A DNA stretch of 64,000 nucleotides from Sepioteuthis lessoniana (GCA_963585895.1 OY757924.1:56730324-56794323); one strand, 5' to 3'. Counted from the first letter of the stretch, positions 41,561-53,027 are shown. The notes: a model not told the origin generated them from the sequence alone. Program-made: numbers and translations.

Positions 41561-41782
41561 ATTATTATTATTGAAATTTCCTCGACGTATAACCGTGACA
41601 ACATTTTGTCTCTGATTAAGTTGATGAAAACTGAAAGAAAATTTAAAAGCACACACATACATACTCACACATTCACTGACGCCTGCATGTGGTTGTGAGA
41701 CAGAGAAGTTTTATGCATAAGCTTATAACCATTACATAAATATGTTTGAACTATCTGAGTTGAGTAGTTGGGTGCACTGTAA

Positions 41783-41789
<7 letters not shown>

Positions 41790-41818
<29 letters not shown>

Positions 41819-42109
41819 CAAGTATTAATATAGGTAGGAATATATAGTTACCTGATAGATAGATAGATAGATAGATAGGAAGTAATTAATGGAAATGAAC
41901 CCGACAATATAGAGAAAAATTGAAAAACAAGGTAATCCAAAAGGAAGAATTTAATGTAAAAGAAATTAAACGTTATAAAGTTGACTTTCGTTTGTTTGTT
42001 TTTTCTTTTTTCTTTTTTCTTTTTTTTCAATTTTTCTCGATAGATAGATAGATAGCAACAAAACTAGGCTAGATATTATTATGGATATGAATACATAGTT
42101 ACCTTTCAG

Positions 42110-42160
<51 letters not shown>

Positions 42161-42360
42161 AAAAAAGAAAGAAAGAAAGAAAGAAAAACAAGTAGGTTAG
42201 ATATCATTATTATAGATATCAATCAATAATTATCAGAGAGGTAGACAGACAGGAATAAAACTAGGTTAGATATTACTATTTGCATAAATACATGGCTACC
42301 TGACTGATTTAATAGATAGATAGATAAGATAGATAGATAGATTGATAGCCTTCCCTTTTC
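41790..42360. repeat. Degenerate tandem repeat containing (GAAA)n, (GATA)n and (TA)n
   Basis: A block resembling 'aaactaggttagatattatt' ... 'atacatagttacctga' recurs at about 41822, 42060, 42190 and 42254, each bounded by (GATA)n or (GAAA)n. The design parallels 28345-29000: conserved block, variable microsatellite. A (TA)n run lies at 42114-42157. Confidence 0.65.
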
Positions 42361-42764
42361 ACAAAACAAAATAGTACAAGAAATAAAAAACTCTAGAAAA
42401 AATTTATTAAATATTTTCATGATTTTGGAATTTTGCCCAAATTCTTAGCTTTATCCTGTGACCTTCAGTTATCTCCATCCCATACTCCCCCTCTCTCTCT
42501 CTCTCTCTTCATCTTTCTATGTTTGCCTCTCTCTGCTTTGTCCCACTGTTTCTCTCAATAAAATGCGTTCGTCTATGTATACCTGTACATGCAGAAATAG
42601 ATTCTCGTTTTTTTTTTTTTAGACAAAACAATAATCAAATTTATTGATATATCTTCGGAGAATACACATTTATCGATAGGTAAACCTTGAAAATGAACTA
42701 ATTACATGTACCGGCCGGTTGAAAGAGAGGAAAAAAAGAAACTTTTTTTCTTTTTTGTTTGCAG

Positions 42765-42952
42765 CAGGCATTAAGCCTTCATATCAACGGCCTCGTTTTG
42801 ATTTCTGGGTGGATCCAAAAATACTCGTAAAAAACGGAATACCTTTGGGCAGACAGGAGGTGAAGACCAAGTTAGGTATGGTGGTACTTCCGCAAGCAGA
42901 TTTGGTTTCGTGCGGTGGCGTATCAGTCAAGATGTCGAACCATAATTCTTGA
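42765..42952 (+). CDS. Possible terminal exon of an unidentified gene
   Basis: A strong acceptor-like signal (T-rich tract, then TTTGCAG|CAG at 42758-42767) precedes 62 open codons beginning GIKPSYQRPRFDFWVDPKIL, continuing GRQEVKTKLGMVVLPQADL and ending at TGA 42950-42952 after KMSNHNS. Composition looks protein-like rather than repeat-derived and the segment has no other copy in the window. An AATAAA lies about 240 bases downstream (near 43189). I do not recognise the protein. It could be chance or a decayed transposon. Confidence 0.3.
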
Positions 42953-42959
42953 GGGAAAG

Positions 42960-43079
42960 GAGGAGGAGAAAAATAGATGAAGATGATAGAAAAATCGCAA
43001 AGAGAAAAAAGTGGGGGTACGGAAAAGATAGCAGAAAAGGAAAAGAAGAAAGATGATTATAAGAAGTGAATTAAATGGT

Positions 43080-43123
<44 letters not shown>

Positions 43124-43348
43124 TGTCTAAAATATATACAAAGAGGAAAAGATGTTAGAAGAGAAAAAAAGGGAAGAACAGAGTGAAATAAAATATGAAG
43201 AAGAAAGATAGAAAGAAAGAAAGAAAACGGGAAGAAAGTAAGACGAAAGAAAAATATAGGAAATAAAAACAGAAAGAATAAAAGAAACAAAAGAATGAAT
43301 CGATAGTTGAAAACGAGAGAGAGGGTGAAACACAGAATAAAAATAAAA

Positions 43349-43393
<45 letters not shown>

Positions 43394-43740
43394 GGAAAGA
43401 AAACAGAAGAGAAAAATTTCGAACGAAAGAAGAAAAAGAAAGAAAGTGTCTAAAATATGTACAAAGAGGAAAAGATGTTAGAAGAGAAAAAAAGGGAGGA
43501 ACAGATTGAAATAAAATATGAAGAAGAAAGAAAGAAAGAAAGAGGAAAGAAGAATATAGATAGAATATATGAAAAAGAAAAAATGCGAGAAAGAAAGATA
43601 GAATAAAAAGAAAAAGAGAGAAGAGAAAGAAATACAGAAAAACTATAAAAAGAAAAAAGGAAAAGAGAAAAATTATCTTAAAATAAGGAAGAAAAAGGAT
43701 AAAGAAGAGGAAAACGAAAGAAATTGATATAGTCCTACAT
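42960..43740. repeat. Purine-rich (GAAA)n tract with a 100-base direct repeat
   Basis: Mostly GAAA/GAAG sequence. The segment at about 43110-43215 ('gtgtctaaaatatatacaaa', 'gaggaaaagatgttagaaga') is repeated at about 43440-43535 with few changes. (TA)n lies between the copies at 43352-43390. Confidence 0.85.
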
Positions 43741-43751
43741 GCGTGGGTGCC

Positions 43752-43799
<48 letters not shown>

Positions 43800-44521
43800 A
43801 CAATTCCTAATTGCTCCTGTTGAAAATGGCTAGTATATACAATATCCAACGCAATTATTTTTTTATACGAAATAACCAAATTAAAACGGTAACCATATCT
43901 GCAATGCCAAAGTGTCCATGCTGATATTCATGCAAACTTTTTCTCGTATCAGACCTAAACCATTCTGCTTCAGAATGAAGACACTTATCGTAATTATTAG
44001 TGTTTAAAACGCTCTAGAGTATAACACGCATCCCTAAATTTGGGCAACGAAATTCTGAAAAGAAAAAATATCTTGTATATCGTACTCACAAACTTTTTAG
44101 AATTTGTATAAACTAAATTTCATATTTGTTCGTTTTATCCGGTTCGTATGAATAAAAAATGAAAATTTATACAGTTTACTCATATTTTGAAACAAAACAT
44201 TTACGCAGTATTTAGAGTAGACACACAGAAAAATACAAGTTTGTGGCAAAAGTAAGCTTACTGAAGGAGAAACAAAATTATAAACAAACACACATTCCAA
44301 GGGCTATTTCTCTGTAAATGCATAAAACAGAAGTGCTTGTTACACTTTAATTAGTTTGGATGGTAGATATTACTTACATTCGGTCATACCATTCTATAAT
44401 AGGCGCTGCATGTCACACGATGAAAAATTAGCATATAGTTAATAACAGTTTATACAATACGCACCTGTAACTCTTAGGCTTAAAAATGTGGGGAAAAAAT
44501 TAAGATATTCAAATATGAAAT

Positions 44522-44522
<1 letters not shown>
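43741..44522. other. (TG)n tract, then no recognised feature
   Basis: (TG)n at 43754-43797. The remaining 720 bases are AT-rich with no family match. Confidence 0.5.
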
Positions 44523-44564
<42 letters not shown>

Positions 44565-45205
44565 CTCTCTCTCTCTCTCTCTCTCTTGCCCACTCGGCTG
44601 GGGCTATAGAATACACCGACTGCTCTGGAGGGGGATAAGATTCCCCCAATGAGTGTCCAAGATATGACACTAAAAAATCTGATTGTGAGTAATGCAGGAG
44701 CTTTGGGGAATGCAGAGTACCTCTTCATTGGCATCGCTCCCAGGTCTCCTCAGATCCGGAGTGGTAGCACCTGATAAGGTCCTGTCTATGGGTCAAATAG
44801 AACTAAACTGTGTACTTATATTAAACTGAATTGCTTGAAATAGAACTGTTTTGACATTTAAACTGTATACTTCATTTAGACTGCGTACTTATACTAAATT
44901 GAATTGTTTAAAATAGAACTGTTTTGTCATTTAAAATGCGTACTTACGCTAAATTGAATTATTTGTAAAAGAACTGTTTTAACTGAGTGTAAACAAAAAC
45001 TATACTTATAATGAACTGAATTGTTTTAATTAGAACTGTCTGACTAAACTGAATAGCCTGAAATAGAAGCGTTTCTTCCAATTAAATTGTGTACTTATGC
45101 TAAACTGAATTGTTTGAAATAGAACAGTTTATTTGTATAAAAATGGATTTGGCATTAAATAACCTACAAAGGTTGATATGCCATAAAACCCAAACAAATA
45201 AACAA
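44523..45205 (+). repeat. (CA)n(CT)n, Repeat-C core, minisatellite tail and a solo SINE tail
   Basis: (CA)n(CT)n 44523-44585. Core 44591-44815 ('cggctggggctatagaatac' start). Tail 44815-45140 with a distinctive 66-base period ('aaactgaattgtttgaaata', 'gaactgttttgtcatttaaa'). The SINE-type hairpin tail at 45141-45205 ('ggcattaaataacctacaaa') is without a tRNA head. Confidence 0.75.
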
Positions 45206-46080
45206 ACAAGGAGATGAACCTGGTGAGCGCGCCGCCTCTGGGATATCCGCTGCGTTTTGATAGTATTAATCATTTTTTAAAAAAGGTTTCAATCACAAAC
45301 GCACGATGTTAATCATTTCAAGCCATCATGGTATGGATACTGCTTCCCAATAACATACTTTCCACCAACTCACTGCAACTAGCTCCAACTTTAAATCCAG
45401 ATGAACATTCGGGTGGACCCTAAATTTTTCAATATCATTATCGCCGTATTCTTACTATAACTGTTATTGAATTTTCAATTACGTAATACATATTAGTACT
45501 AATATATCTTTGTTATTTACTCGCTTTTGCTTAGTCTGGCTCAGAGGCCAGCTGTTTTTAAGTAGTTACTCATCTTATTAGTCAACACGATCTTGGTTAC
45601 TTAACTTCGTTGACATTTACTCAAACATGCTTAATTTGATTTTACTTTCTCTTCCTAAGTGCTCATATCTAAATACAGGTCTAGCTAAATGTTTCTTAAC
45701 TTTGATGATCTAATGGGAATCGATACTTTTAGGATGACATCACCCTAAGTCTGATTTATCCTCGCTATTGTATAATATCAGTAGAATTATAGTAGGTGCA
45801 CTACTAATTAATAAAGCTTTGGGGGCCCCTCCACTGAGATCTGGTGGGTGTGGTTCCTAATGTGTCCCTCCTCTACCTTCTCAGCTACACATCTGCAAGC
45901 AATCCCTTTGCCTAAATTCTCATTATGTTTAGGATAATTAATAAGAACAATTTTTTTAAGAAAAGAGTGTTAAAAATGATCTATGCTATTGTAGCAGACG
46001 CAGTTTAAAACCTAAAGTCTAAAATTATTGTCCCGCCAAATTCGGTATGTTCCTCAACGTTTCATGGGTTGCCACAATCA
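45206..46080. other. No gene or repeat recognised
   Basis: One of the longer stretches without an assigned repeat. Open frames are short and featureless. Confidence 0.45.
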
Positions 46081-46081
46081 T

Positions 46082-46325
46082 CATTAATCAAAGAGGCGAT
46101 ATCTCCACACTAAGTGGTGGCGCTCTGAATCTAGTGGGCAAGTTCACCTACCTCGGAAGCAGCATCTCATCGACAGAAAATGACATCAATTCATGACTAG
46201 CAAAGGCATGGGCAACTATCAATATGCTATCGTTCATATGGAAGTCAGACCTATCCGATAAAATAAAACACAATTTTTTTCCGAGCAGCGGTCGTATCCC
46301 AACTACTGTATGGATGCACCACTTA
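46082..46325 (+). mobile_element. RTE-like LINE fragment
   Basis: Reads RGDISTLSGGALNLVGKFTY, LGSSISSTENDINS, a stop, then LAKAWATINMLSFIWKSDLS and a frame change. It is truncated on both sides and joined to Repeat-C at 46337. Confidence 0.75.
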
Positions 46326-46336
46326 AACACTAAGTA

Positions 46337-46572
46337 CACAGTTTATTTGACTAATAGACAGGACCCTATCAGGGACTACCACTCCGGATCTGAGTGGACC
46401 TTGGAGTGATGGCAATGAAGATGTACTCCGCATTCCCCAAAGCTCCAGCGTTACTGGAACCTCACCATCAAATTGTTTAGTGTCATATCCAGGATACTCG
46501 TTGGAGGGTTCTTACTCTTCTGCAGAGATGCAGTCTGTGTATTCTATAGCCCCAGCCGTCTGGGCAATTCAT
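46337..46572 (-). repeat. Repeat-C core, minus strand
   Basis: Complement of the full core, ending 'ctatagccccagccg'. No minisatellite tail is attached at its 3' side because the RTE fragment occupies that place. Confidence 0.75.
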
Positions 46573-46734
46573 CTTATTTTCCGGAAATACCAATAGGCTC
46601 AAGTCTTTGAAGATAAGGCGGAGATAAGTGACGAACTATTTGTCATAAAATCGCAGCGATACTAGAAGTCATGACTAGGCGAGTGCTAAAGAATTTCTCA
46701 GTGAAGCTTCAAGGGTGTATAACTCGTGAATTCA

Positions 46735-46960
46735 AGTATTTAAAAGATATAATCTTTAAAACAAAGCAATGACAATAAGAAAACAAAATGGTGTATACTT
46801 TTCTCTCTTATAGTAAAATTACATTTTCAATAAGATCTGCGTTCACTTTTTTTTTTTATTAACGTTCAGAACTCGAAAGATCATTCAAGTGAACCCTCGG
46901 CAATTACGATAGAGAATTTACACCTTAAAGTAAATTTTCTTATGCATTAAAGTTTTTTTT
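46735..46960. repeat. Repeat-H, copy 1
   Basis: Matches 52775-52990 along its length: 'aaacaaagcaatgacaataa', 'ttctctcttatagtaaaatt', 'gaaagatcatt', 'gatagagaatttacac'. Noncoding. Otherwise uncharacterised. Confidence 0.6.
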
Positions 46961-46974
46961 AAAAAATTGCCATA

Positions 46975-47510
46975 TTTTAGTACAAGTTAGTTTGTGGCGC
47001 ATATATCTCGTGACCGAAGCAGTTCAAGCCGTTGTAGGTTCCTGTTGAGATTGGCAGTATCGTGGTAGTTCGTGTGTTGACACGTCGAACATTGCTCCTT
47101 GTGAATGATTTGAAAACCACTCAGATGAATATAGTCTAATTCGGGAATTTTATGCTTTACAAGTTCAAACGGGGTCACATCGCCGCGAAAGCAATCAAAA
47201 ACATTTGTTGTGTTAGAGTAAAGGTGCAGTTGATTATAGTACAGTAAACAGGCGGTTGAAAAAATTTCACTTGGGCTGCAAGCACCTCGGCGATCAGGCA
47301 AGGTCAGGTCTGCCTAAATCGTGGATTCCGAGGCTGTGCTCCAAGCCAAAGAGACAAATCTGGTCAGGAGCACTCAGAGAGTATGAGGCGAGCTCGGCAT
47401 CTCACACTCCAGTGTGGTTGGTCACCTTGACGATCTCGGTAAAAGCTACCGAATTAAGCTTCGCGTTACTAAAATATTGCAAAAATTTTGATTCACTCAA
47501 GTAACAAATC
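46975..47510 (+). pseudogene. Mariner-like transposase, N-terminal fragment
   Basis: The plus strand at 47216-47500 reads STVNRRLKKFHLGCKHLGDQ, ARSGLPK, then (after one frame change) IVDSEAVLQAKETNLVRSTQ and ELGISHSSVVGHLDDLGKS, ending VTKILQKF. This is the helix-turn-helix and linker of a SETMAR-like mariner. The catalytic domain is absent. 46975-47215 is likely its 5' region. The 104-codon frame on the opposite strand is a shadow. Confidence 0.7.
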
Positions 47511-47905
47511 AGAAGCTTTCTTGATTCTATTTTATTACTATTGGTTTGTTTAAATTTGCTACGCTTGCTTTCATATTAGTGTTGTAAAATTGTGCCACAC
47601 CTACTATCAAAATATTGCAAAACTTTTGACTCACCAAGTAGCAAATAAAAAGCTTTCTAGATTCTATATTTAGTTTATTTAAATTTGCTACGCTTGCTTT
47701 CATATTAGTGTTGTTAAATTGTGCCACACCTACTATCAAAATATTGCAAAACTTTTGACTCACCAAGTTGCAAATAAAAAGCTTTCTAGATTCTATTATA
47801 TAGTATATTTAGTTTATTTAAATTTGCTACGCTTGCTTTCATATTAGTGTTGTTAAATTGTGTTTCACATTACTAAAATATTGCTAAACTTTTGACTCAC
47901 CCTAG
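47470..47905 (+). repeat. Tandem repeat (~130-140 bp, 3+ units) seeded by the mariner fragment
   Basis: Each unit starts with the last coding bases of the mariner fragment ('aaaatattgcaaaacttttg', 'actcaccaagtagcaaat') and continues 'tttgctacgcttgctttcat', 'attagtgttgttaaattgtg'. Starts at about 47470, 47606, 47743 and 47874 (partial). Unit 3 has a short TATA insertion. Confidence 0.8.
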
Positions 47906-47934
47906 TAAATAACATACAGTCTTTTTATGTCCAC

Positions 47935-48330
47935 TTTCATGGACGCAAACTAAACGGCTGGAAAAGAAACTAGACGGCAATTACACAAGAATGTTGAGAG
48001 CAATATTGAACAAGTCCTGGTGACAACACCCCACGAGACACCAACTATACGGCCACTTGCCTCCCATCACGAAAACTATACAAGTTAGACGAACCAGACG
48101 CGCAGGACACTGCTGGAGAAGCAAGGACGAGCTCATAAGTGATATACTCCTATGGACCCCCACATATGGCCAAGCAAAAGCAGGACGACCAGCTCGAACT
48201 TACAGCAGCTATGTGAGGACTCAGGATGTAACCCTGAAGACCTGCCGGAAGCGATGAATGATTGGGAGAAGTGGCAAGAGAGGGCCAGGGATATCCGTGC
48301 TGGCGGCACGACATGATGAAGATGATGATA
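47935..48330 (+). mobile_element. RTE-like LINE 3' fragment with tail
   Basis: TKRLEKKLDGNYTRMLRAIL, a stop in place of Trp-Arg, then GHLPPITKTIQVRRTRRAGH and LLWTPTYGQAKAGRPARTY. A deletion within YIQQLCEDTG shifts the frame. It ends in a degenerate TGATGAAGATGATG tail at about 48312-48329. Confidence 0.8.
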
Positions 48331-48479
48331 TCTTAAACTCAAATATGCATTTAATCCAATGGATCATATAATCCAATGGATCAGACTTTCGGGTCGGTTT
48401 TCATCAATTATTTGATAGTGAATATTTGCTTATCACGAGTATAAATTGGGTAGGAGTGATTTAAAATTATTTGGTTAGA

Positions 48480-48748
48480 GTAGATTATTTGGTTTAATGT
48501 CATATAGTAGTAGATTATTTGGTTTAATGTCATATCAACCTTTAATGGTTATTTAATGCCAAATTCTGTTTATATATACGATTTGCAAGCGCATTTTTTG
48601 TAAATAAATTCATTTTTAAACGTGTTAAATCTCATTTGTTTTCACACAGTTAAATGGTTTCAAGTATTGCTATTCAACATCAATAATTCTATCAATCAAG
48701 TATCTCTAATTTAATATCAATCATTTGTTAGCATACAGATCATCATCA
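48480..48748 (-). repeat. Duplicated SINE tail (minus) and minisatellite
   Basis: The tail complement ('atttggtttaatgtcatat') appears twice at about 48490-48545 before the full hairpin ('caacctttaatggttattta') to 48577. About 48640-48740 are Repeat-C-type AT subrepeats. Confidence 0.65.
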
Positions 48749-49726
48749 TCATATCGTACTGGTAGCACGGATATCCCTGACCCTCTCTCGCCACTCCTCC
48801 CTATCGTTCATCGCCCTAGGTAGGTCTTCAGGACAACATCCTGTATCCTCACATAGCTGCTGAATGTACGTTCGAGCTGGTCGCCCTGCTTTTGCGCGGC
48901 TATGTGTGGGGATCCATAAGAGTACATCTCTTATGAGTTCATCTCTACTTCTCCAGCAGTGTCCTGCATGTCTGGTTCGTCTAACTTGAATAGTTTTCAT
49001 GATAGGGGGCAGGTGGCCGTACAGTTGGTGTCTTGTGGGGTGTTGCTGCCAGGACTTGTTCAGGATTGCACGCAGCATTCTTGTGTAATTGCCATCTAGT
49101 TTCTTCTCCAGCCGTTTTGTTAACGTCCATGTAGTGCATCCATATAGCAGTATCGATGTGACCGCTGCCTGGAAGAAATTGCGTTTCATTTTATCGGTTA
49201 GGTCTGATTTCCATATAATCGATAGCCTATTGATAGCTGTCCATGCTTTCGTTAGCCTCGTTTCGATGTCCTTTTCGGTTGATTCGACGCTGCTTCCTAG
49301 GTACGTGAATTTGTCTACTAGTTTAAGTGGGGTTCCTTCTAGAGTGGAGATGTCCCCCGTTTGGTTATAGCACATATATTCCGTTTTGTGTGCATTAACA
49401 TAGAGGCCTATGCTTGCTGCTGCTCGTTCCAAACTATGCAGTAGTGTTTCGGCTTGGTCAGGTGTATTTGCCAGTATCGCTATGTCATCGGCGTAGTCGG
49501 CGTCGGTAATTGTTGTTGCGGGGTATCTTCTGCTTCTTTTCTTCGTCAGTTCGAAGCCATTCTCTTTGATTTTGTCAATCGATGTTCTAAGTACGTAGTC
49601 TAGACAAATGATAAAGAGGTACGGGGCCAGCGTGTCCCCTTGTAGTACTCCTGCTACAATGTCAAAGTATTCTGTGTCTCCATCCGGTGATCGTATTTTT
49701 ACTTTAGTGTTTCTATAGAGAATCGA
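48749..49726 (-). mobile_element. RTE-like LINE, 5'-truncated copy with an intact partial frame
   Basis: Open without interruption from about 49725 to the stop at 48749 (about 325 codons): ILYRNTKVKIRSPDGDTEYF, GVLQGDTLAPYLFIICLDYV, the catalytic ITDADYADDIAILANTP, LLHSLERAAASIGLYVNAHK and the full C-terminal domain to DIRATST. The active-site box is YADD here, against YTDD in the longer copy. The 3' tail (CATCATCAT complement) is at about 48740-48750. Truncation occurred within the RT palm, in the minisatellite. Confidence 0.85.
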
Positions 49727-50060
49727 GATTAAACATTTGTCGGAACACGTTCAAATTGTTTTAAGCATTGATTTTCAACCTTAGCAATTCTATTTATCAA
49801 GTATCCCTATCTAATTCAATAATTATTTGTTTGTAGTTAGTAATTCTATTTATCGAGTTTTCTTATCTAATACGAATAATTTGCATACAGCTGTATAGTT
49901 CCAAATAACTAATAATAATAATAATCCATAGAAAATAACTGAACAGCTTTATTTGAATCATTGATACGACTCTGAAAAGTTCTACCAGAGTCGACCTGAG
50001 AGTAATGGTAATGAAGGAGCACTCCACATTCTTCAGACAGAGCGGTAGCAAGTGATTTTA
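49727..50060 (-). repeat. Minisatellite tail and Repeat-C core, minus strand
   Basis: 49727-49925 holds subrepeats and a (TAA)n run; 49925-50060 is the core complement ('ccagagtcgacctgagagta'). The order tail-core is as expected for a minus copy; the RTE copy is inserted in the tail. Confidence 0.65.
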
Positions 50061-51239
50061 AAGGGAGCAATTCTACCCTGGTCCCTTTAGCGATAAGCCT
50101 TAAATAATTTTTTGGAATGCTTAACGATACAGAAGATATTTAGTCGTGTCCAAACTTACCCAGAACCAATAACAATATCATTATATCCACGATATACTAA
50201 CACTGAACACAACGGAAGGAAAGACATGATAAACTCATTTACAGACATACAAGAACATTAACATTTTATATACATAATATATATGCAAATATTATTAAAG
50301 GAAAGAATAGACAAACGTGTTCCATGGTAGAATAACACATATATTGTTTCAAGAACAAGCAGTATATAAAAGGGGGACAAATGGAAAAATGATTATTTGA
50401 TGAGCGTTGGTAATATAGCCATGTGACTTCACCATTCTCTGGCAAGGTCAGAGACTCTACTGCTCAAAGAACAGAAGCAGAAAGGAATCGGGAAAGGGTT
50501 TCTGAGACAGTCATGTGATACCATACAGGCCGTTACTGGACATAGCAATTATCTAAGATAATTATTTATCGTCTCCGTACGAAACTAAATCCGCTCCCCA
50601 GGCCCTAAATTTCTTTAGCAATGCCTCTTTTCGCTTAGTTCAGAGTTAATTTGATTTTTCGTTAAAGGAAAATAATTACACTGAGGACTTGAATTAGAGT
50701 ACTCCGCTTCCCCAAAAAGAAAGAAAGAAAGAAACCCGTATCTAGTTGCGTCTTCTTTTTTTTAAGGTTTAGCATAACTAACTTCAACATTTTTAGCACA
50801 TGAATCCGGTGGTAGATAATGGTATCATTTTGCACCCATTCAAGTAGATTCTCAAACTCGCCACAATTTTTTTTCGAAATTTTTTTTTCGAAATTTTATA
50901 TGGGGGTTCATTTTCACATTCTAATTCAATATAGAATGATCACTCGTTCCGGAACAAGTGTTCTAAAAAGGACCCCTCTCCCGGAATTAATGAAAAAAAG
51001 AAAAGAAAATAGAAAAATTCGACTTGTCTGGTTACTTGTCTTTTCTGCTACTAACTCTTCTGGAAATGGGTAATTATTCTGCATTGAATTGAAATGTGAA
51101 AAGTGAACACCCTCCCTTATAAAATGTAAAATAATTGTTTGTTGTTCATTTTCTATTTTCTATTGTTATTTTTTTTTTTTCGAAAAATAAAAGATTTGCG
51201 GTAAGTTCGATGATCTAGTTAATTCAATTCATAAAAAAA
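50061..51239. other. Mostly unassigned; Repeat-G copy 1 at 50590-50800
   Basis: 50590-50800 matches 53570-53760 ('caggccctaaatttctt', 'gcaatgcctcttttcgctta', 'taaggtttagcataactaac'). Elsewhere no gene or family is recognised; T-rich and A-rich runs are frequent. Confidence 0.5.
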
Positions 51240-52019
51240 ATCCCAGTCAGCAGGAACTGTGTAACACACCGACTGCATTTCTACAGAGGGTTAAGACCTC
51301 TCCCCCAACGAGTGCCTTGGATATGACACTAAACTATCAGATGGTAAAGCTCCAATCCTGGAGATTTGGGAAATGTGGAGTACCTCTTCACGGCCATTAC
51401 GCCCAGGTCCACTCTGACCTGGAGTGGTAGTGTCTGTTAGGGTCCCATCTATGGGTAAAAAAAGAACTAGTGTCCAATATATGACATTAAACAACATCTG
51501 GTGGTGAGGCTCCAGTTCTGGAGCTTCGTGGAATGTGGAGTATTTCTTCGTTGCCACTACTCCCAGACCCACTCTGACTTAGAGTAGTAGTATCTGTTTG
51601 GGTCCCATCTGTGGGTCAGATAGAAATATTTAATCATTTTCTATAGCTGATTCTATTTAAATGTGTGCAAACAAATTACTTATGTTTGTTTGATTATTGG
51701 TATTACATAGCAATCATTTGACTGTGTACAAATGAATGACTTATAGTGAATAGCTTAATTAGTGTTAAATAGCAATACTTGAAACTACCAGACAATGTGC
51801 TAATAAAACTATTAGCGTCAGCAATACATAAACCCCCTAACTTCGTACAAACAAATGATTTATATTGCATATAATCATTAGTTTTAGATAGCTATATCTC
51901 AAACCATTCAACTATGTGCAAACAATAAATAGCAATACTTAAAACCATTTAATTGTGTGCAAACAAATTAGCTCTCAGTCATTTACAGATAAAATTACCT
52001 ACAAACTATTATGTTACAA

Positions 52020-52023
<4 letters not shown>
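51240..52023 (+). repeat. Two Repeat-C cores in tandem plus minisatellite tail
   Basis: Core 1 51240-51465 and core 2 51466-51630 (lacking the 5' part) lie head to tail. The tail 51640-52023 holds subrepeats and ends with 'gtttacaaatcatatata'-like sequence merging into (TA)n at 52024. Confidence 0.75.
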
Positions 52024-52082
<59 letters not shown>

Positions 52083-52165
52083 AAGCAAGTGAGTCTGTGT
52101 GAGTGTGTGTCTGTGGAAAAAATAATGGAAAGGAATCCGACAGAATGGTGAAATTTGAAAAACAA
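52024..52165. repeat. (TA)n(TG)n microsatellite
   Basis: TA then TG units at 52024-52081, followed by an AT-rich lead-in to the next hairpin. Confidence 0.9.
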
Positions 52166-52274
52166 AACCTTCATCAAGACTTTAAGATGGTGAAACAAGT
52201 GTTTATAGAGCAGCAATGGATGCTTAAATATTTATCAACACTTGTTTCACCATCTTAAAATCTTGATGAAGGTT
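52166..52274. repeat. Hairpin with 38-base arms
   Basis: Arms 52166-52203 and 52237-52274 are inverted ('aaccttcatcaagactttaa' against its complement) with a 33-base loop. One arm-like sequence also occurs near 57645-57690 ('ggactttgatggtgaaaaac'). Confidence 0.85.
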
Positions 52275-52374
52275 CATTAAAAGCTAAACGTTTAAACGTC
52301 GACTTTCCTTCGTAAAAAATTCATCACTTTTGGATTAATCGATTTTTCAATTTTGTCCACCCACCCCCACACAC

Positions 52375-52419
52375 ACATATATATATATATGTGTGTGTGT
52401 GTGTGGAGAAAATTGAAAA

Positions 52420-52459
<40 letters not shown>

Positions 52460-52473
52460 AGAAAATTGAAAAA

Positions 52474-52535
<62 letters not shown>

Positions 52536-52552
52536 AGAAAATTGAAAAATCG
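52375..52552. repeat. Compound minisatellite: (TA)n(TG)n plus a fixed 14-base block
   Basis: 'gagaaaattgaaaaa' occurs three times (about 52407, 52459, 52536), each preceded by (TG)n and, except for the last, followed by (TA)n of different lengths. Confidence 0.85.
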
Positions 52553-52555
52553 ATT

Positions 52556-52620
52556 ATATATATACAGAATTTGGCATTGAATGGTCATTAAGGGTTGATA
52601 TGTCATTAAACCAAACAAAA
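52556..52620 (+). repeat. Stand-alone SINE-type 3' tail
   Basis: 'agaatttggcattgaatgg', 'aagggttgatatgtcatt' and AAACC-like end, directly after a short (TA)n. Confidence 0.75.
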
Positions 52621-52689
52621 ACTAAATTCAATAAAATAACTTACAAGAAAATGTTTTCCCTAGTGAACTTAGACGGGTACATAGGCAGA

Positions 52690-52990
52690 ATTTTACCCAG
52701 ATAATTTACCTAGATCATTGTTTATATCAATGTCTGGGTTATTTTAAATGTTAAATCTAATTCAAATGTGAGGACAAGTATTTGGACGATATCATTTTTA
52801 AAACAAAGTGATGAGATTAACAAAACAAAATGACAAATATTGTTCTTTCTTATTGTAAAATGAAATTTTAAATAGGATCTATATTGCCTTTTGTATTTAC
52901 ATTCCAAATCCAAGAGATCATTTTGTCTGACCCATAGCAATTATAATAGAGAATTTACAATTTGCGGTGACCTTTTTATGTAAATAACAT
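52690..52990. repeat. Repeat-H, copy 2 (longer)
   Basis: Matches 46735-46960, extended upstream by 'atatcaatgtctgggttatt', which also appears at 53800-53830, before a SINE-A, and resumes after it at about 54090. Repeat-H is therefore at least 300 bases and was hit by SINE-A at 53.84 kb. Confidence 0.6.
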
Positions 52991-53027
52991 ACAGCAGCTT
53001 CGTATTGTTTTTGTAATTTGATCTTCT

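Noticed and set aside
46987..47301. 104-codon minus-strand open frame
   Set aside because: Antisense to the mariner 5' region and helix-turn-helix fragment; no domain of its own.
47216..47500. Cellular SETMAR gene
   Set aside because: Only the mariner HTH portion is present, with frame damage and no SET domain; a transposon fragment.
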